Positions 34,101 to 42,320 of a stretch of DNA of 64,000 nucleotides are shown here, in pieces (position 1 is the first letter of the stretch; each line of letters opens with the position of its first letter). The position numbers were made by a program, and so were the translations under genes. Origin of the DNA: Propionibacteriaceae bacterium (GTDB lineage: Bacteria; Actinomycetota; Actinomycetes; Propionibacteriales; Propionibacteriaceae); assembly GCA_031271975.1 (NCBI GenBank), contig JAISUR010000006.1:1-64000 (forward strand), written 5' to 3'. Under the pieces are notes generated by a model. The model made no database searches, had not been told where the DNA came from, and saw nothing but the letters and a program-made list of their open reading frames with translations.

Positions 34101-36455
34101 CGTACGCCGTTGACGGATACGACGTTGTTTTATGTGGGTGGCCAGCCGGTTGTGTTTCCGGATCCGCAGCCGGGTACGGGTTCGCAGTCTTCGCCGACGT
34201 TGGGTTCGGTGGCGGTTGCGAATAATGTGGGTTCGTTGTCGGCGGCTGCCGGGGGGAATATTGTGCCGTCGGATTCGGCGACTGCTCAGGTTGTGGCTGC
34301 GGATTGGAAAACTGGCCTGGGTTCGCAGGTGTTACCCGCAGCAGAACCGGTGTTTGTGTTTGTGGTTGTGACTGCGCAGGATTTGGCGACCAGGCAGTAT
34401 TACAAGATCACTGTGACCCGGCAAGGCTCCGCGGATGCGTCTTTGGTGTCGGTTGCTGGTGTGGCGCCGGTGTTGGCTGGTGATTCGGGCACGGTCACGG
34501 TCGGTTACGCGACAGGTTCGTTGTCGGCGGCATCGTTCGAGGTCGCCCCGGGCGCTACGGTCCACTTCGGTGCGCAATTGTTGACGGTCGGCGATAACAC
34601 GGTCGATGTGGCTGTGACCGCGCAAGATGGTGTGACGGTTCGTGATTACACGCTGGTCGTGCACCGGCAAAGCAACGATGTGTCGTTGGGTTCGTTGGCT
34701 GGCCAGGCGGTTGGTGTGTCTGGTGTGGGCACGACGCCGCAGGCGCCGGCCAGGGCTACGGTCACGGTCGACCGGCAAGTGACACAAATTTCGCGTGCGG
34801 ATATTGTCGCCGCGCCGACTGCTTCACAGGTTGTGTTCGCTGCGGCCGATGACTATTTGGATGTGTTGGACGTAGCGTTGCCTGCGGGCACGACTGATGT
34901 GTGGGTCAAGATTGTCGCCGAGGATCCGAACTATGCCGGCTATTACCGCATAGGTGTGACTAGGAACATTCCGACCGGCACAAGAATTTTGCAGGTCTTC
35001 GGCCAAAACGTCACGGTTAGTGGCGGTGACGGGCAGCAGGCCACACCGTACCTGGTCAACTTGAGTGTCGCTTCTGACGTTGCGAAGCTTGCCGCCACCG
35101 ATTTGGTGTTGTCGCCCGAGGCGGTCACACAAGTTGATCAGGACCTGGCTGCGGGCGCGTCCACAACAATAGATTTGGTGGTGACTGCTGCTGCTGGGAA
35201 CACGGCCTACTACAAGTTGACCATTTGGCGCCAAGCCGACGTGGCCGCGCTCACGCAACTGTTGGGCGGAATAGACGAGTTGTTCGACCATGACCTGTTC
35301 AAGGGATACACGGCCAGCTCGGTTGATGCTTTACGGGCACAAGCCACAGCCGCCCAGACTGTGTTGTCGCATGCGGCAACAATCACCCAGGCACAAGCCG
35401 ACACTGCGCTGGCCGACCTGCACACCGCACTGGCCGGCCTAGTACCACTAGTGCCCCAATCCGAGGCGACCGAACACGATTTGGCCGAGTTGGGTGATCT
35501 GGTCGGGTATGCGGCCACACTGGACCGGGCCAAATACACTGCCGAGTCGTTTGCCCAGGTGCAAACCCAGGTTGCTGCCGCACAAGAACTGCTCGGGCAA
35601 GACTCGCCCGACAGTCACGATTTGGCCGAGATCAAAACCGGGCTGTTGGCCGCGCTGGCCGGTTTGCGGTACCACTACACGATCGAGGTCCGCACCCAAG
35701 TGCAGTCGGTTGTGGTCAAAAAGAACAAAACATTCCAAACAGGTGCCCTGGCATATTTGACTAACGGGACCACCCAGGAACTGGTGTATGCCTCGTCTGA
35801 TCCTTCTGTTGCGACTGTGAACAGCACTGGGAAGATCACCGGGAAAACCACCGGTACGGCCACGATCACCGCATCTTCGGTCACGCCCGGTGTGGACGGG
35901 CAACCAGTCCAAGCCCAGATCACAATCACAGTGGTGTCGAAACCGCCATCGGTCAAAACCGTGTCCGCGGATGTGCCCAAGATACTGGGACCTGGCCAAA
36001 GCGTCGACATTACGGCCGCCTGGTCCAAGACGACGGCTGCGCCAGGCAAGGTCACGTTCGCCTCGTCGAACAAGAAGATCGCGACCGTTGACAAAACCGG
36101 ACGGTTGACCGCAGTAGGCCAAGGCACAGTAAAGATCAAGGTCAAGGCCGGTTCGAAGTCGAAAACGTACACGGTGCGGGTCAGCCTGCTAGACGCACCC
36201 AAACCGAAAATCACCGGTGTTCCCGCGGTAGGTGTCACCCTGGTCGCCAACCCCGGTGTGTGGGGCCCTGGCGAAGTGGGCTTGGCATACCAGTGGTACC
36301 GCTCCGGAAAACCGATCACCGGCGCCACCGGACCCACCTACCTGGTCCAGCCCGCCGACGTAGGCAAAACCATCACCGTCAAAATCACCGGCACCAAAAC
36401 CGGCTACAAAACCGCCACCGCCACATCTGGCAAAACCGCGAAAATCAAGTACTAG
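28131..36455 (+). CDS. Giant modular secreted surface protein (2,774 residues)
   Basis: ATG 28131 follows GGGGGGA and opens a signal peptide (cut expected after ASA, residue 32), then a Glu/Pro-rich linker. Residues about 300-505 alternate F-x-x-N and GGAI motifs (FRENAS, GGGAID, FSGNR, NGGAI, FENNV, GGGAIAL, FTGNQ) like the Pmp beta-helix repeats. Further on are a beta-grasp-like module (590-676), ASH/Hydin-like repeats (680-1040), an Ig-like domain (1043-1140), MBG/YDG-like modules (1250-1700), one Fn3 (about 1706-1795), five or six cadherin-like beta-sandwich units (1797-2370), two FIVAR-like helical units (2370-2515), two Big2-like domains (2520-2688) and a C-terminal YQWYRSGKPITGATGPTY module. 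No LPxTG or C-terminal membrane helix exists. Probably an adhesin; codon use shifts within the gene. Confidence 0.88.
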   Translation: MHTRAFYAFLRSLIAVLVAGLVATMMPAVASAEETPEPEPTPSAAATEEPVVPDEPEPQPVESPALEAPGVVGTAAGWTSVTNDPSFDTAYLYNAVVTTWAALKEALDAVGTYEANKPYVILIGSDITFSAAYAISASRNIVLRKTTATTVNATTHAGEQAWQYTSEYTNLDAESPDLYDEVADFNLKVASSSVANHFTVSGTPVSLTLENITLRGRVPDSADYATEGVSTYVSDYTSYGGGGIDVSASVTMSFAGNITRVFGQHSTRDGAFRGTTSDKITFRGGVYSDNVTNGVGAFFSQRGGSTTTTVTGNNIIEGNYATSEGGAMAWIGLATTVTITGNALFRENASMAGGGAIDVHNEGTLTLGQSSGASNIVFSGNRAAFDPAFTSANSYPGNGGAILSAGATAGYTFTVNVYPGVRFENNVAARGGGAIALGNGKLSTGVTPILNLYGGTFTGNQALGTNRDAPSAFIGYAIGAGGAVFSYFPKYINIPASSPVTFSGNSGTFSAFIDNAKLQDLTNDLHAPGSYYDGDNYISHIQNPDVPTSVVNAHGPEGYDYFNLYNNYDIGALNNLTMGLFTPIKVTVWPGDGSGGQVSEGDNVYIDPLNTGVKQAELGSTLTFTPQAASGWYLKSFELVTTPALSADEATSAWTNGSGVYSLVVPASDTELVATFHRKAVLTAPAVKFPVNYSAGGYSPPGALAVTLRNVTPAGTYSDSATSVTGTLVDGDAALFTLSAPPALITPGGVNATWRVEPADSGFSTARTYATTLQVTYTNGAGQETLNIPVSMEIADAGDLYLDGTDFDFGTSVLSAGAYVPAVSAQTVTVTSVGGNIDATEATVALANQAKDGESGEWFTLTGGSLGTVSSGASKTSTQVVPKAALEPGDYTADVVLSYKVNGNPQTKTAAKAVHFKVVTPAAVSIASDIAFATKNVGYSADALSYAPVALVNSGGTTAQVMKIELTGAYAASFRIAGAATGDGTTAVATVPANGANSNAWSLIPKADLPAGTHTAQVQVTYRTGANDETKTATANVSFTVVGPPHIVTQPVGAAVFTDDPVTLTVAAANDAGTTDGLTYQWYSNSSDSNSGGVSVGDIGKQASYSPPTTLAGTAYYYCVITNQAGSVLSGAVPVTVTARTYATTLSPTSKTFPDAAYGYGEQAAQAFTLTNTGNQPLTGVTATLTSADFEFVGTAGASVDLGTVAPGATATVSVRPKTGLPASDVVHSDVLRLSYTGINETSQTANLYFTVGKATPQVTWPSAPAVTYGDKLPGLVGGNDTGGGSFAWVDDQVVPTVSNGGYQVVLTPGDTANYDYAGVELTHTVVVQVAKRQLVGVWAAFAKSYDGSTVASAVFSSDNRVGDDVVVVSFTALFGSAGVGVGKPVSVSGVTVDNPNYLPPVAPVGLTADINKAPAGGPVEVLVDAVENTAATYRVDLAGLLPSVVPPRQLGEVSYDTREPSDLDHLLSAAPEIVLGEAGVGDDVLLVPVNAVPFSSSPLPAMFPVAIHSANFADVEVTVTVSVTAKTPVSVSGVSVGSKTFDGTANGFKGTLVASPVEALGVLQVSYTGRNGTVYGPSPDAPVNAGDYVLSIAVPADNLEYKGGASWNFSIAKRLVTATPKDVVLRYGDVLPVLTGADVVYDGFVSPDSPDTVFTSLGVPQFLVADTGVPGQYMLPMTESVLAQAAAVNYAVSYGVGTLTINAVAPAAPTGLLAVPGDREVMLSWARPDDGGSPITGFEYLVGDGGWMPVAGSNAGTTSYTVTGLPNGVAYSFRVRAVNNVGEGAASGVVSAMPMSGDASLGTVGGVVVSVSANGALSAPEQVLVQVPNAVAVIDAGVVAGAVGSSVAVFTDSGFTTPGSVVLADVAPASYQLFVKVTAQNGREAFYELTVSRARSSVAKLHSVAGVQPELQSDTEGTLTVDNGVFEVKASDLLAASGGSAQLMDSVFANVVDRQVLSVTVGDGTVTDVYVRVTAQDGTTMRDYHLRVSRTPLTDTTLFYVGGQPVVFPDPQPGTGSQSSPTLGSVAVANNVGSLSAAAGGNIVPSDSATAQVVAADWKTGLGSQVLPAAEPVFVFVVVTAQDLATRQYYKITVTRQGSADASLVSVAGVAPVLAGDSGTVTVGYATGSLSAASFEVAPGATVHFGAQLLTVGDNTVDVAVTAQDGVTVRDYTLVVHRQSNDVSLGSLAGQAVGVSGVGTTPQAPARATVTVDRQVTQISRADIVAAPTASQVVFAAADDYLDVLDVALPAGTTDVWVKIVAEDPNYAGYYRIGVTRNIPTGTRILQVFGQNVTVSGGDGQQATPYLVNLSVASDVAKLAATDLVLSPEAVTQVDQDLAAGASTTIDLVVTAAAGNTAYYKLTIWRQADVAALTQLLGGIDELFDHDLFKGYTASSVDALRAQATAAQTVLSHAATITQAQADTALADLHTALAGLVPLVPQSEATEHDLAELGDLVGYAATLDRAKYTAESFAQVQTQVAAAQELLGQDSPDSHDLAEIKTGLLAALAGLRYHYTIEVRTQVQSVVVKKNKTFQTGALAYLTNGTTQELVYASSDPSVATVNSTGKITGKTTGTATITASSVTPGVDGQPVQAQITITVVSKPPSVKTVSADVPKILGPGQSVDITAAWSKTTAAPGKVTFASSNKKIATVDKTGRLTAVGQGTVKIKVKAGSKSKTYTVRVSLLDAPKPKITGVPAVGVTLVANPGVWGPGEVGLAYQWYRSGKPITGATGPTYLVQPADVGKTITVKITGTKTGYKTATATSGKTAKIKY

Positions 36456-36466
36456 ACACCCAAGCC

Positions 36467-36502
36467 CGTCATCCCGGACAACCCGACCCGTCATGCCGGA
36501 CA
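36467..36502. repeat. Dispersed intergenic palindromic repeat, short remnant
   Basis: CGTCATCCCGGACAACCCGA followed by CGTCATGCCGGACAGG fills the 52-base gap between the giant surface gene and the convergent glgP. It is the left edge of the dispersed repeat without its palindromic partner. Confidence 0.75.
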
Positions 36503-36507
36503 GGTTT

Positions 36508-39078
36508 TCAGTGTAGGTACGTCGTGTGCCAGACCTGGGAGATGTAGTCGTGGACGGAGCGGTCTGAGGAGAAATAGCCGCAGCGGGCCACGTTCAGCAC
36601 GGCCGAATGGACCCAGGAGTCTTGGTCGGCGTAGTAGGCGTCCACTTTGGCTTGGGTGTCGATGTAGTCCTGGTAGTCGGCCAGGGCCATGTACGGGTCG
36701 GCGTAGAGCAAGTTGGACACCAGCGGCTCGAAGACGGAGCGGTCGCCGCCGCTGAACGCGCCCGAGGCGATCAGATCCATCGTGGCGCGCAGTTGCGGGT
36801 TCGTCTCGTAGTAGGAATGCGGCACGTAGCCCTTCGACTGCAAGGCTTCGACCTCTGGCTCGCGCATGCCGAACAGGAAGAAATGGTCGTCGCCCACCAG
36901 GCGGCGGATTTCCACGTTCGCGCCGTCGTCCGTGCCGATGGTGAGCGCGCCGTTCAGGGCGAACTTCATGTTGCCCGTGCCGGAAGCCTCCTTGCCGGCC
37001 AGCGAAATCTGCTCGGACAAATCTGCGGCGGGGATGAGCCGCTCGGCCAAGGTCACGTTGTAATTGGCGGGGAAGGCGACGAACAGGCGGCCCTTGACGC
37101 GCGGGTCGGCGTTAACTGTCTTGGCCACCGAGTTGATCAGGTAGATGATCTCCTTCGCGACCCGGTAGCCCGGCGCGGCCTTCGCCCCGAAGATGAAAGT
37201 CCGCGGCTGCACGTCTTCGGCGGACACCTTCCCGGAGATGATCCGCTCATATTCGGTCACGATGTGCAGCAGTTTCAACGTCTGGCGCTTGTATTCGTGT
37301 AGGCGTTTGACCATGACGTCGATCAGGTGGTCTTCGGGCAGGACGATCTGGTCGCGGCGCTGCAACACCTTCGCCAGCCGGCGCTTGTTCGCGGCCTTGA
37401 CCTTCGCGAACTGGGCGCGGAATTCGTCGTCCTCGGCGAACGGCTCCAACTCCTCCAGGCGCTCCAGGTCCGTCAGCCAGCCCACGCCGATCGCGTCGGT
37501 GATGAGGCTCGTCAGCGACTTGTTCGCGATGCGCATGAAGCGGCGCGGCGTGACTCCGTTGGTGACGTTGATGAACTTGTCCGGCCAGTACTCGCTGAAG
37601 TCCGGCAACACCTTGTCGCGCAGCAATTGCGAATGCAGTTCGGCCACGCCGTTGACCTTCGACGCGGCCACCGTCGCCAAGTACGCCATGCGCACGCAGC
37701 GGTACGGATACTCGCCGACGATGGACATATTGCGGGCGCGCAACTCGTCGCCCGGATAGGCCTTGCGCACCTCTTCGAGGAAGTCGTCGTTGATGCGGTA
37801 GATGATCTCCAGATGCCTGGGCAGCAAGCGTCCCAGCAGATCGGCCGGCCACACCTCCAGGGCTTCCGGCAGCAGCGTGTGGCAGGTGTACGCGAAGCAC
37901 TTCTGCGTCGTCTCCCACGCGTCGTCCCATTCCCACTTCTGCTCGTCGACCAAGATGCGCATCAACTCCGGGACTGCGATCACCGGATGGGTGTCGTTCA
38001 ACTGGAAAATGACCCGGTCGGGCAGGGTGTGCAGGTCGCCGTTGTCTTCGAGGATCTGGTTGGTGTAGTCGCGCAGCGAACACGCCACGAAGAAATACTG
38101 CTGCTGCAGGCGCAGCTCTTTGCCTTGCGGAGTGGAATCCTCCGGGTAGAGCACCTTCGTGATGTTCTCCGCGAACGTCTGCGCGCGGGCCGCCTCCACA
38201 TAATCCCCGGCGTTGAAGACGTGCAAGTCGAATTCCTTCGTCGCCGTCGCGCTCCACAGGCGCAACGTGTTGACGCGGCCGTTGAGGTAGCCAGGCACCA
38301 TGTAGTTGTAGGGCACGCCCAGCACGTTCCAACTCGGCACCCAGCGCACCCGCTCGACGCCGCCGTCGTAGTACTTTTCCGTGTAGCCGCCAAAATCCAC
38401 CTGGACGGCCGCCTCCGGGTGCGGGAATTCCCACGGGCAGCCCAACTGCAGCCACGTGTCCGGTTCCTCGACCTGGCGGCCCTCGACGAACACCTGCTTG
38501 AAAATGCCGTATTCGTAGCGGATGCCGTAGCCGATGCACGGCACGCTCATCGTCGCCAGGGAGTCGATGAAACACGCCGCGAGCCTGCCCAGGCCGCCGT
38601 TGCCGAGGCCCGGTTCGACTTCCTGCGCCCGCAGTTGTTCGAGGTCGAGCCCGCAACTGGCCAGCGCCTCCACGGCGATCTCCTTGAGGCCGGTGGCCAG
38701 CAGGGCGTTGTTGAGTTGGCGGCCCAGCAGGTATTCCGCCGAAAGATACGCGACGCCCTTGGCTTTCGTCTGCCGGGTCTTGCGCGACGTCTCCAGCCAG
38801 CGGGCCATCAGATAGTGCCGCACGGTGCGGGCAAGGGCGAGATATTGGTCGTTGACCGAAGAGCGGGAAAGCTGGACGCCCTGGCCGGTGTTCAATTCGT
38901 GCAGGAATTCGCGCACGAAGCCGTCAACGGAATGCGGGGGAGAGGCGACGGGGGCGAGGGCGATCGGATGCGTCGGGCGGAACATCGGCCCCAGAGTTGC
39001 GTTGTCGGTGGTGGGACTCTCGTCCGCCGGGGGCGGCCCATCTACTGGAAAGGGTTCCAAATGCTCGTATTCGGTCAC
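36508..39078 (-). CDS. glgP: Glycogen/maltodextrin phosphorylase
   Basis: An 856-residue GT35 phosphorylase that releases glucose 1-phosphate from glycogen or maltodextrins. The N terminus carries about 45 extra residues before the family start (REFLHELNTGQGVQLSRSSV), then LGNGGLGRLAACFIDSLATM, and the pyridoxal phosphate site EASGTGNMKFALNGALTIGT with the binding Lys near residue 700. YRVAKEIIYLINSVAK and LIPAADLSEQISLAGKEASG are further core motifs. GTG 39078 is the start. The gene is convergent with the giant surface gene and divergent from the channel gene. With ppdK and GH1 nearby it points to stored or imported glucan use. Glycogen and maltodextrin specificity cannot be separated here. 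Confidence 0.95.
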   Translation of the reverse strand: MTEYEHLEPFPVDGPPPADESPTTDNATLGPMFRPTHPIALAPVASPPHSVDGFVREFLHELNTGQGVQLSRSSVNDQYLALARTVRHYLMARWLETSRKTRQTKAKGVAYLSAEYLLGRQLNNALLATGLKEIAVEALASCGLDLEQLRAQEVEPGLGNGGLGRLAACFIDSLATMSVPCIGYGIRYEYGIFKQVFVEGRQVEEPDTWLQLGCPWEFPHPEAAVQVDFGGYTEKYYDGGVERVRWVPSWNVLGVPYNYMVPGYLNGRVNTLRLWSATATKEFDLHVFNAGDYVEAARAQTFAENITKVLYPEDSTPQGKELRLQQQYFFVACSLRDYTNQILEDNGDLHTLPDRVIFQLNDTHPVIAVPELMRILVDEQKWEWDDAWETTQKCFAYTCHTLLPEALEVWPADLLGRLLPRHLEIIYRINDDFLEEVRKAYPGDELRARNMSIVGEYPYRCVRMAYLATVAASKVNGVAELHSQLLRDKVLPDFSEYWPDKFINVTNGVTPRRFMRIANKSLTSLITDAIGVGWLTDLERLEELEPFAEDDEFRAQFAKVKAANKRRLAKVLQRRDQIVLPEDHLIDVMVKRLHEYKRQTLKLLHIVTEYERIISGKVSAEDVQPRTFIFGAKAAPGYRVAKEIIYLINSVAKTVNADPRVKGRLFVAFPANYNVTLAERLIPAADLSEQISLAGKEASGTGNMKFALNGALTIGTDDGANVEIRRLVGDDHFFLFGMREPEVEALQSKGYVPHSYYETNPQLRATMDLIASGAFSGGDRSVFEPLVSNLLYADPYMALADYQDYIDTQAKVDAYYADQDSWVHSAVLNVARCGYFSSDRSVHDYISQVWHTTYLH

Positions 39079-39170
39079 CTGCGCTAGGCTACTCCACCGG
39101 CTGGCGCGGCGTTGCCACGTCCGTATTGATCGTCGGTAATTTCACGGTGTCGAGTCACTAGGATTAGCCC

Positions 39171-41006
39171 ATGGTGGCCACCTGGAAAGAGAAGCTTCAA
39201 TACCGCTTCGACAACGCCATGGCCGGTGGTACGGTCTCGCTCATCGCCTTGCTCTTCCTGGCGGCGCTCGTGGTCATCGTCCTCGCCGGCGCTGTGCTGG
39301 CAATCGCCACCGGCGGCGACATTTTCGCGGCGATCTGGGATTCGCTCATGCACCTGATCGATCAGGGCACCATCACCGGCGACGAAATTGATCAGGGCTA
39401 CCTTGCGTTGATGCTGATCGTCACCGTCTGCGGCCTGCTGCTGATGAGCTTGCTGATCGGCGTTGTCAACCAAGGTTTGTCGACAAAGATGGAGGCCCTG
39501 CGCAAGGGGCGTTCCCGGGTCCTGGAAAGCGGGCACACCGTCGTGCTGGGCTTCAACGAGGCCGCGTTCACCATCTTGTCGGAGCTGTGCGAGGCCAACG
39601 CCAACCACGGCGGCGGCGTAGTGGTGGTGCTCGACGAGGGCGACTCCGGCGAGGTTGAAGACGCGATCCACGCCCGGATACCGGATACGGCCAGAACCCG
39701 CGTCATCGTGCGTTCGGGGCGCATGGACAACTTCGCGGATCTGCATATGTGCTCGGTGGAATCGGCGCGGTCGGTCGTGGTCAACTCCGATGACGACCCG
39801 AGCACGGTCAAGGCGATCCTGGCGGTGTCTCAATTGCTCGAAGCCGCCCACTCCGACGCGTACATCACCGCCGTCATACGCGACGAGGCGAGCTACCGCG
39901 CCGCCCAGGTGGCTGGGGGAGCGCGCGCCCAAGTGTTGTACCTTGGCGGCACACTGGGCCGCATCACCGCCCACGCCTGCCGCCAACCTGGCATCTCGGC
40001 GGTGTTCACCGAGATTCTGGCCTACGGCGGCGACGAGATTTACGTGGAGGACATCCCGGTCACCGGGCGGCGTATGGGCGAACTGAGCACTTGGTTCCCC
40101 AAGTCGGTGGTGATGGGGCTGGCGCGCGGCGAGCAGAGCTTGCTCAACCCGCCGCCGGACACCGTCGTGGAGCCGGGTGACCGCGTCATCGTCCTGGCCG
40201 AGGACGACGGGGTCAGCATTCCGCGAGAGCCGCCCGCCATCGACGAGTCCTTGTTCGCGGACGGCGACACTGTCGCGCCCGCCGCCCAGAGCATGCTCGT
40301 GTTGGGCTGTAACCCGCTGTTGGCGGACGTGCTCATCGAAGAGGACAAGTACCTGGCGCCGGGCTCCACCGTGACTGTCGCCGCCGCGCAAGACGTGCTC
40401 GGCACCGTGGACTTCGCCGCGCTGCGGTTGGAGAATCTCGCCGTCGACGTGCGGGCGGCCGATATCTGGAATCCCGAGACGCTGCGGGCGCTGGTCGCCG
40501 AGCCGCGCCAGAACGTCCTCGTGCTCACCGACAGCCGCGACGACGACGCCACCGCCGATGCGCAAGTCCTGCTCATCCTCCTGCTGCTGCACGACATCGC
40601 GGAACAGACCGGCGCCACTTTCACCGTCACTTCGGAAACGCGCAGCGTTGAAAGCCAGGAGCTGGCCAGCGTCATGAAAGTGACCGATTTCGTGGTCTCC
40701 AACCGCCTGACCGCCCTGTTGATGACCCAGATGTCGCAAACCCGCGAGTTGGCCGCCATCTTGGACAACCTGCTGTCGAAGACCGGCTCCGAGTTCTATA
40801 CGAAACCGGCCGCCCGCTATGTCCGGCTGGGCGTGCCGATGGACTTCTTCACTGTCGCCGCCGCGGTGGCCCGCAAGGGCGAGGTTTTCGTCGGTCATCG
40901 CCGCGATGCCGGCGCCGAGCCGCCCAAGGTTCGCCTGAACCCGTTGAAGTCGGATGTCGAGACCTTCACCGCGGCCGACGCGTTCATCGTGGTGGCAGAG
41001 TCTTGA
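39171..41006 (+). CDS. CASTOR/POLLUX-type ion channel protein with RCK domains
   Basis: A 611-residue membrane protein of the CASTOR/POLLUX (DMI1-like) group. The first helix (VSLIALLFLAALVVIVLAGAVLAIATGG) and the second (LALMLIVTVCGLLLMSLLIGVV) flank a pore-helix-like segment (AIWDSLMHLIDQGTITGDE). Two RCK/TrkA-N-like domains follow: one starts HTVVLGFNEAAFTILSEL, with VVLDEGDSGEVEDAI; the other starts SMLVLGCNPLLADVLIEE. Plant homologues are nuclear ion channels and bacterial ones are largely uncharacterised. ATG 39171 starts the gene, which precedes mntH by 88 bases on the same strand. Its gate may respond to Ca2+ or nucleotide; ion selectivity cannot be read from the pore with confidence. 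Confidence 0.85.
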   Translation: MVATWKEKLQYRFDNAMAGGTVSLIALLFLAALVVIVLAGAVLAIATGGDIFAAIWDSLMHLIDQGTITGDEIDQGYLALMLIVTVCGLLLMSLLIGVVNQGLSTKMEALRKGRSRVLESGHTVVLGFNEAAFTILSELCEANANHGGGVVVVLDEGDSGEVEDAIHARIPDTARTRVIVRSGRMDNFADLHMCSVESARSVVVNSDDDPSTVKAILAVSQLLEAAHSDAYITAVIRDEASYRAAQVAGGARAQVLYLGGTLGRITAHACRQPGISAVFTEILAYGGDEIYVEDIPVTGRRMGELSTWFPKSVVMGLARGEQSLLNPPPDTVVEPGDRVIVLAEDDGVSIPREPPAIDESLFADGDTVAPAAQSMLVLGCNPLLADVLIEEDKYLAPGSTVTVAAAQDVLGTVDFAALRLENLAVDVRAADIWNPETLRALVAEPRQNVLVLTDSRDDDATADAQVLLILLLLHDIAEQTGATFTVTSETRSVESQELASVMKVTDFVVSNRLTALLMTQMSQTRELAAILDNLLSKTGSEFYTKPAARYVRLGVPMDFFTVAAAVARKGEVFVGHRRDAGAEPPKVRLNPLKSDVETFTAADAFIVVAES

Positions 41007-41094
41007 CGGCGCTCCCGGGCTGAAGAGTTGCCACCTGGGCCCAAATTGCCGCGTTGGTCGTTTCCGGACCATCGAGTCCGGCTATCTTTGGGGC

Positions 41095-42315
41095 GTGGAC
41101 ACGCAGGCGGACCAGGGCCAAAGCCTCACGAAGATGCTGGGGCCTGCCTTCGTCGCCGCCATCGCTTACGTCGATCCGGGCAACGTCGCCGCGAACCTGA
41201 CGGCTGGAGCCACCCACGGATATCTGCTGGTGTGGGTGCTGCTGCTCGCCAACACCATGGCCGTGCTGGTGCAGTACCTGTCCGCGAAACTCGGCTTGGT
41301 GACGGGCAAGAGCCTGCCCGCGCTGCTCGGTGAGCGGATGCGCAAGACGCCGCGGCTGCTGTTCTTGGCGCAGGCGGAACTCGTCGCCATCGCGACCGAC
41401 CTGGCCGAGGTGGTCGGCGGCGCCATCGCCCTCTACATTCTGTTCAACATCCCGCTGCTGCTCGGCGCGCTGATCGTGGGCGTCATTTCCATGGTGCTGC
41501 TGGCGATCCAGAACTGGCGCGGACAACGGCCCTTCGAGTTTGTCGTGATGGGTTTGCTGCTGGTCATCACGGTCGGTTTCGTCGCCGGCCTGTTCGTGTC
41601 CGACGTGTCCTGGGGCGATGCGCTCGCCGGCGCCGTGCCACGGTTCGACGGCACCCAATCGGTGCTGCTGGCGGCGTCCATGCTCGGCGCCACAGTCATG
41701 CCGCACGCGATCTACCTGCATTCGCAACTCGCCCATGACCACCACGGTGTCGTGTCGCTGGGCGAAACCAAGCGCTTGATCACCGCCACCCGCTGGGACG
41801 TGGTCGGCTCGATGGGCGTCGCCGGGACGGTCAACATTGCCATGCTGCTGTTGGCCGCCGCCACGTTGCAAGGGGTGGGCGGCACGGACACCATCGAGGG
41901 TGCGTACAACGCCATCGCCGGGGCGCTCGGACCCGTCATCGCGACGCTGTTCGCGGTCGGCCTGCTGGCTTCCGGCCTGGCTTCGACGTCGGTGGGCAGC
42001 TACGCCGGCCAGACAATCCTGGCCGGGCTGATGAAGATCGAGATCCCCATCGTGGCCCTGCGCGCGATCACTCTGGCCCCGGCCCTGGCCATCCTGGCCT
42101 TCGGCGTCGACCCGACGTGGGCGCTGGTGCTCAGCCAGGTATTCCTCAGCCTCGGCATCCCGTTCGCCCTGGTCCCGCTGGTGAAACTGAGCAGCGACAA
42201 GGCGCTGATGGGGCGCTTTGCCAACGGCTTGGCGCTGCGGGTCGTCGCCTGGTTGGTGGTGGCGCTGATCGTCGCCCTCAACCTCGTCCTGGTCTGGCTG
42301 ACCGTGACGGGCTGA
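41095..42315 (+). CDS. mntH: NRAMP-family Mn2+/metal transporter
   Basis: A 406-residue, 11-helix proton-coupled metal importer. The TM1 metal site DPGNVAANL and the TM6 site MPHAIYLHS are intact, including the Met that favours Mn2+ and other transition metals; the TM-8 to 9 region ASGLASTSVGSYAGQTILAG also matches. GTG 41095 is used because it gives a short cytoplasmic N terminus before GPAFVAAIAYVDPGN; there is no ATG in this frame before TM1. Length is normal. It follows the CASTOR/POLLUX-type gene and converges on nadC with 5 bases between. No MntR-type site is clear in the 88-base gap. Confidence 0.93.
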   Translation: MDTQADQGQSLTKMLGPAFVAAIAYVDPGNVAANLTAGATHGYLLVWVLLLANTMAVLVQYLSAKLGLVTGKSLPALLGERMRKTPRLLFLAQAELVAIATDLAEVVGGAIALYILFNIPLLLGALIVGVISMVLLAIQNWRGQRPFEFVVMGLLLVITVGFVAGLFVSDVSWGDALAGAVPRFDGTQSVLLAASMLGATVMPHAIYLHSQLAHDHHGVVSLGETKRLITATRWDVVGSMGVAGTVNIAMLLLAAATLQGVGGTDTIEGAYNAIAGALGPVIATLFAVGLLASGLASTSVGSYAGQTILAGLMKIEIPIVALRAITLAPALAILAFGVDPTWALVLSQVFLSLGIPFALVPLVKLSSDKALMGRFANGLALRVVAWLVVALIVALNLVLVWLTVTG

Positions 42316-42320
42316 GCAAC

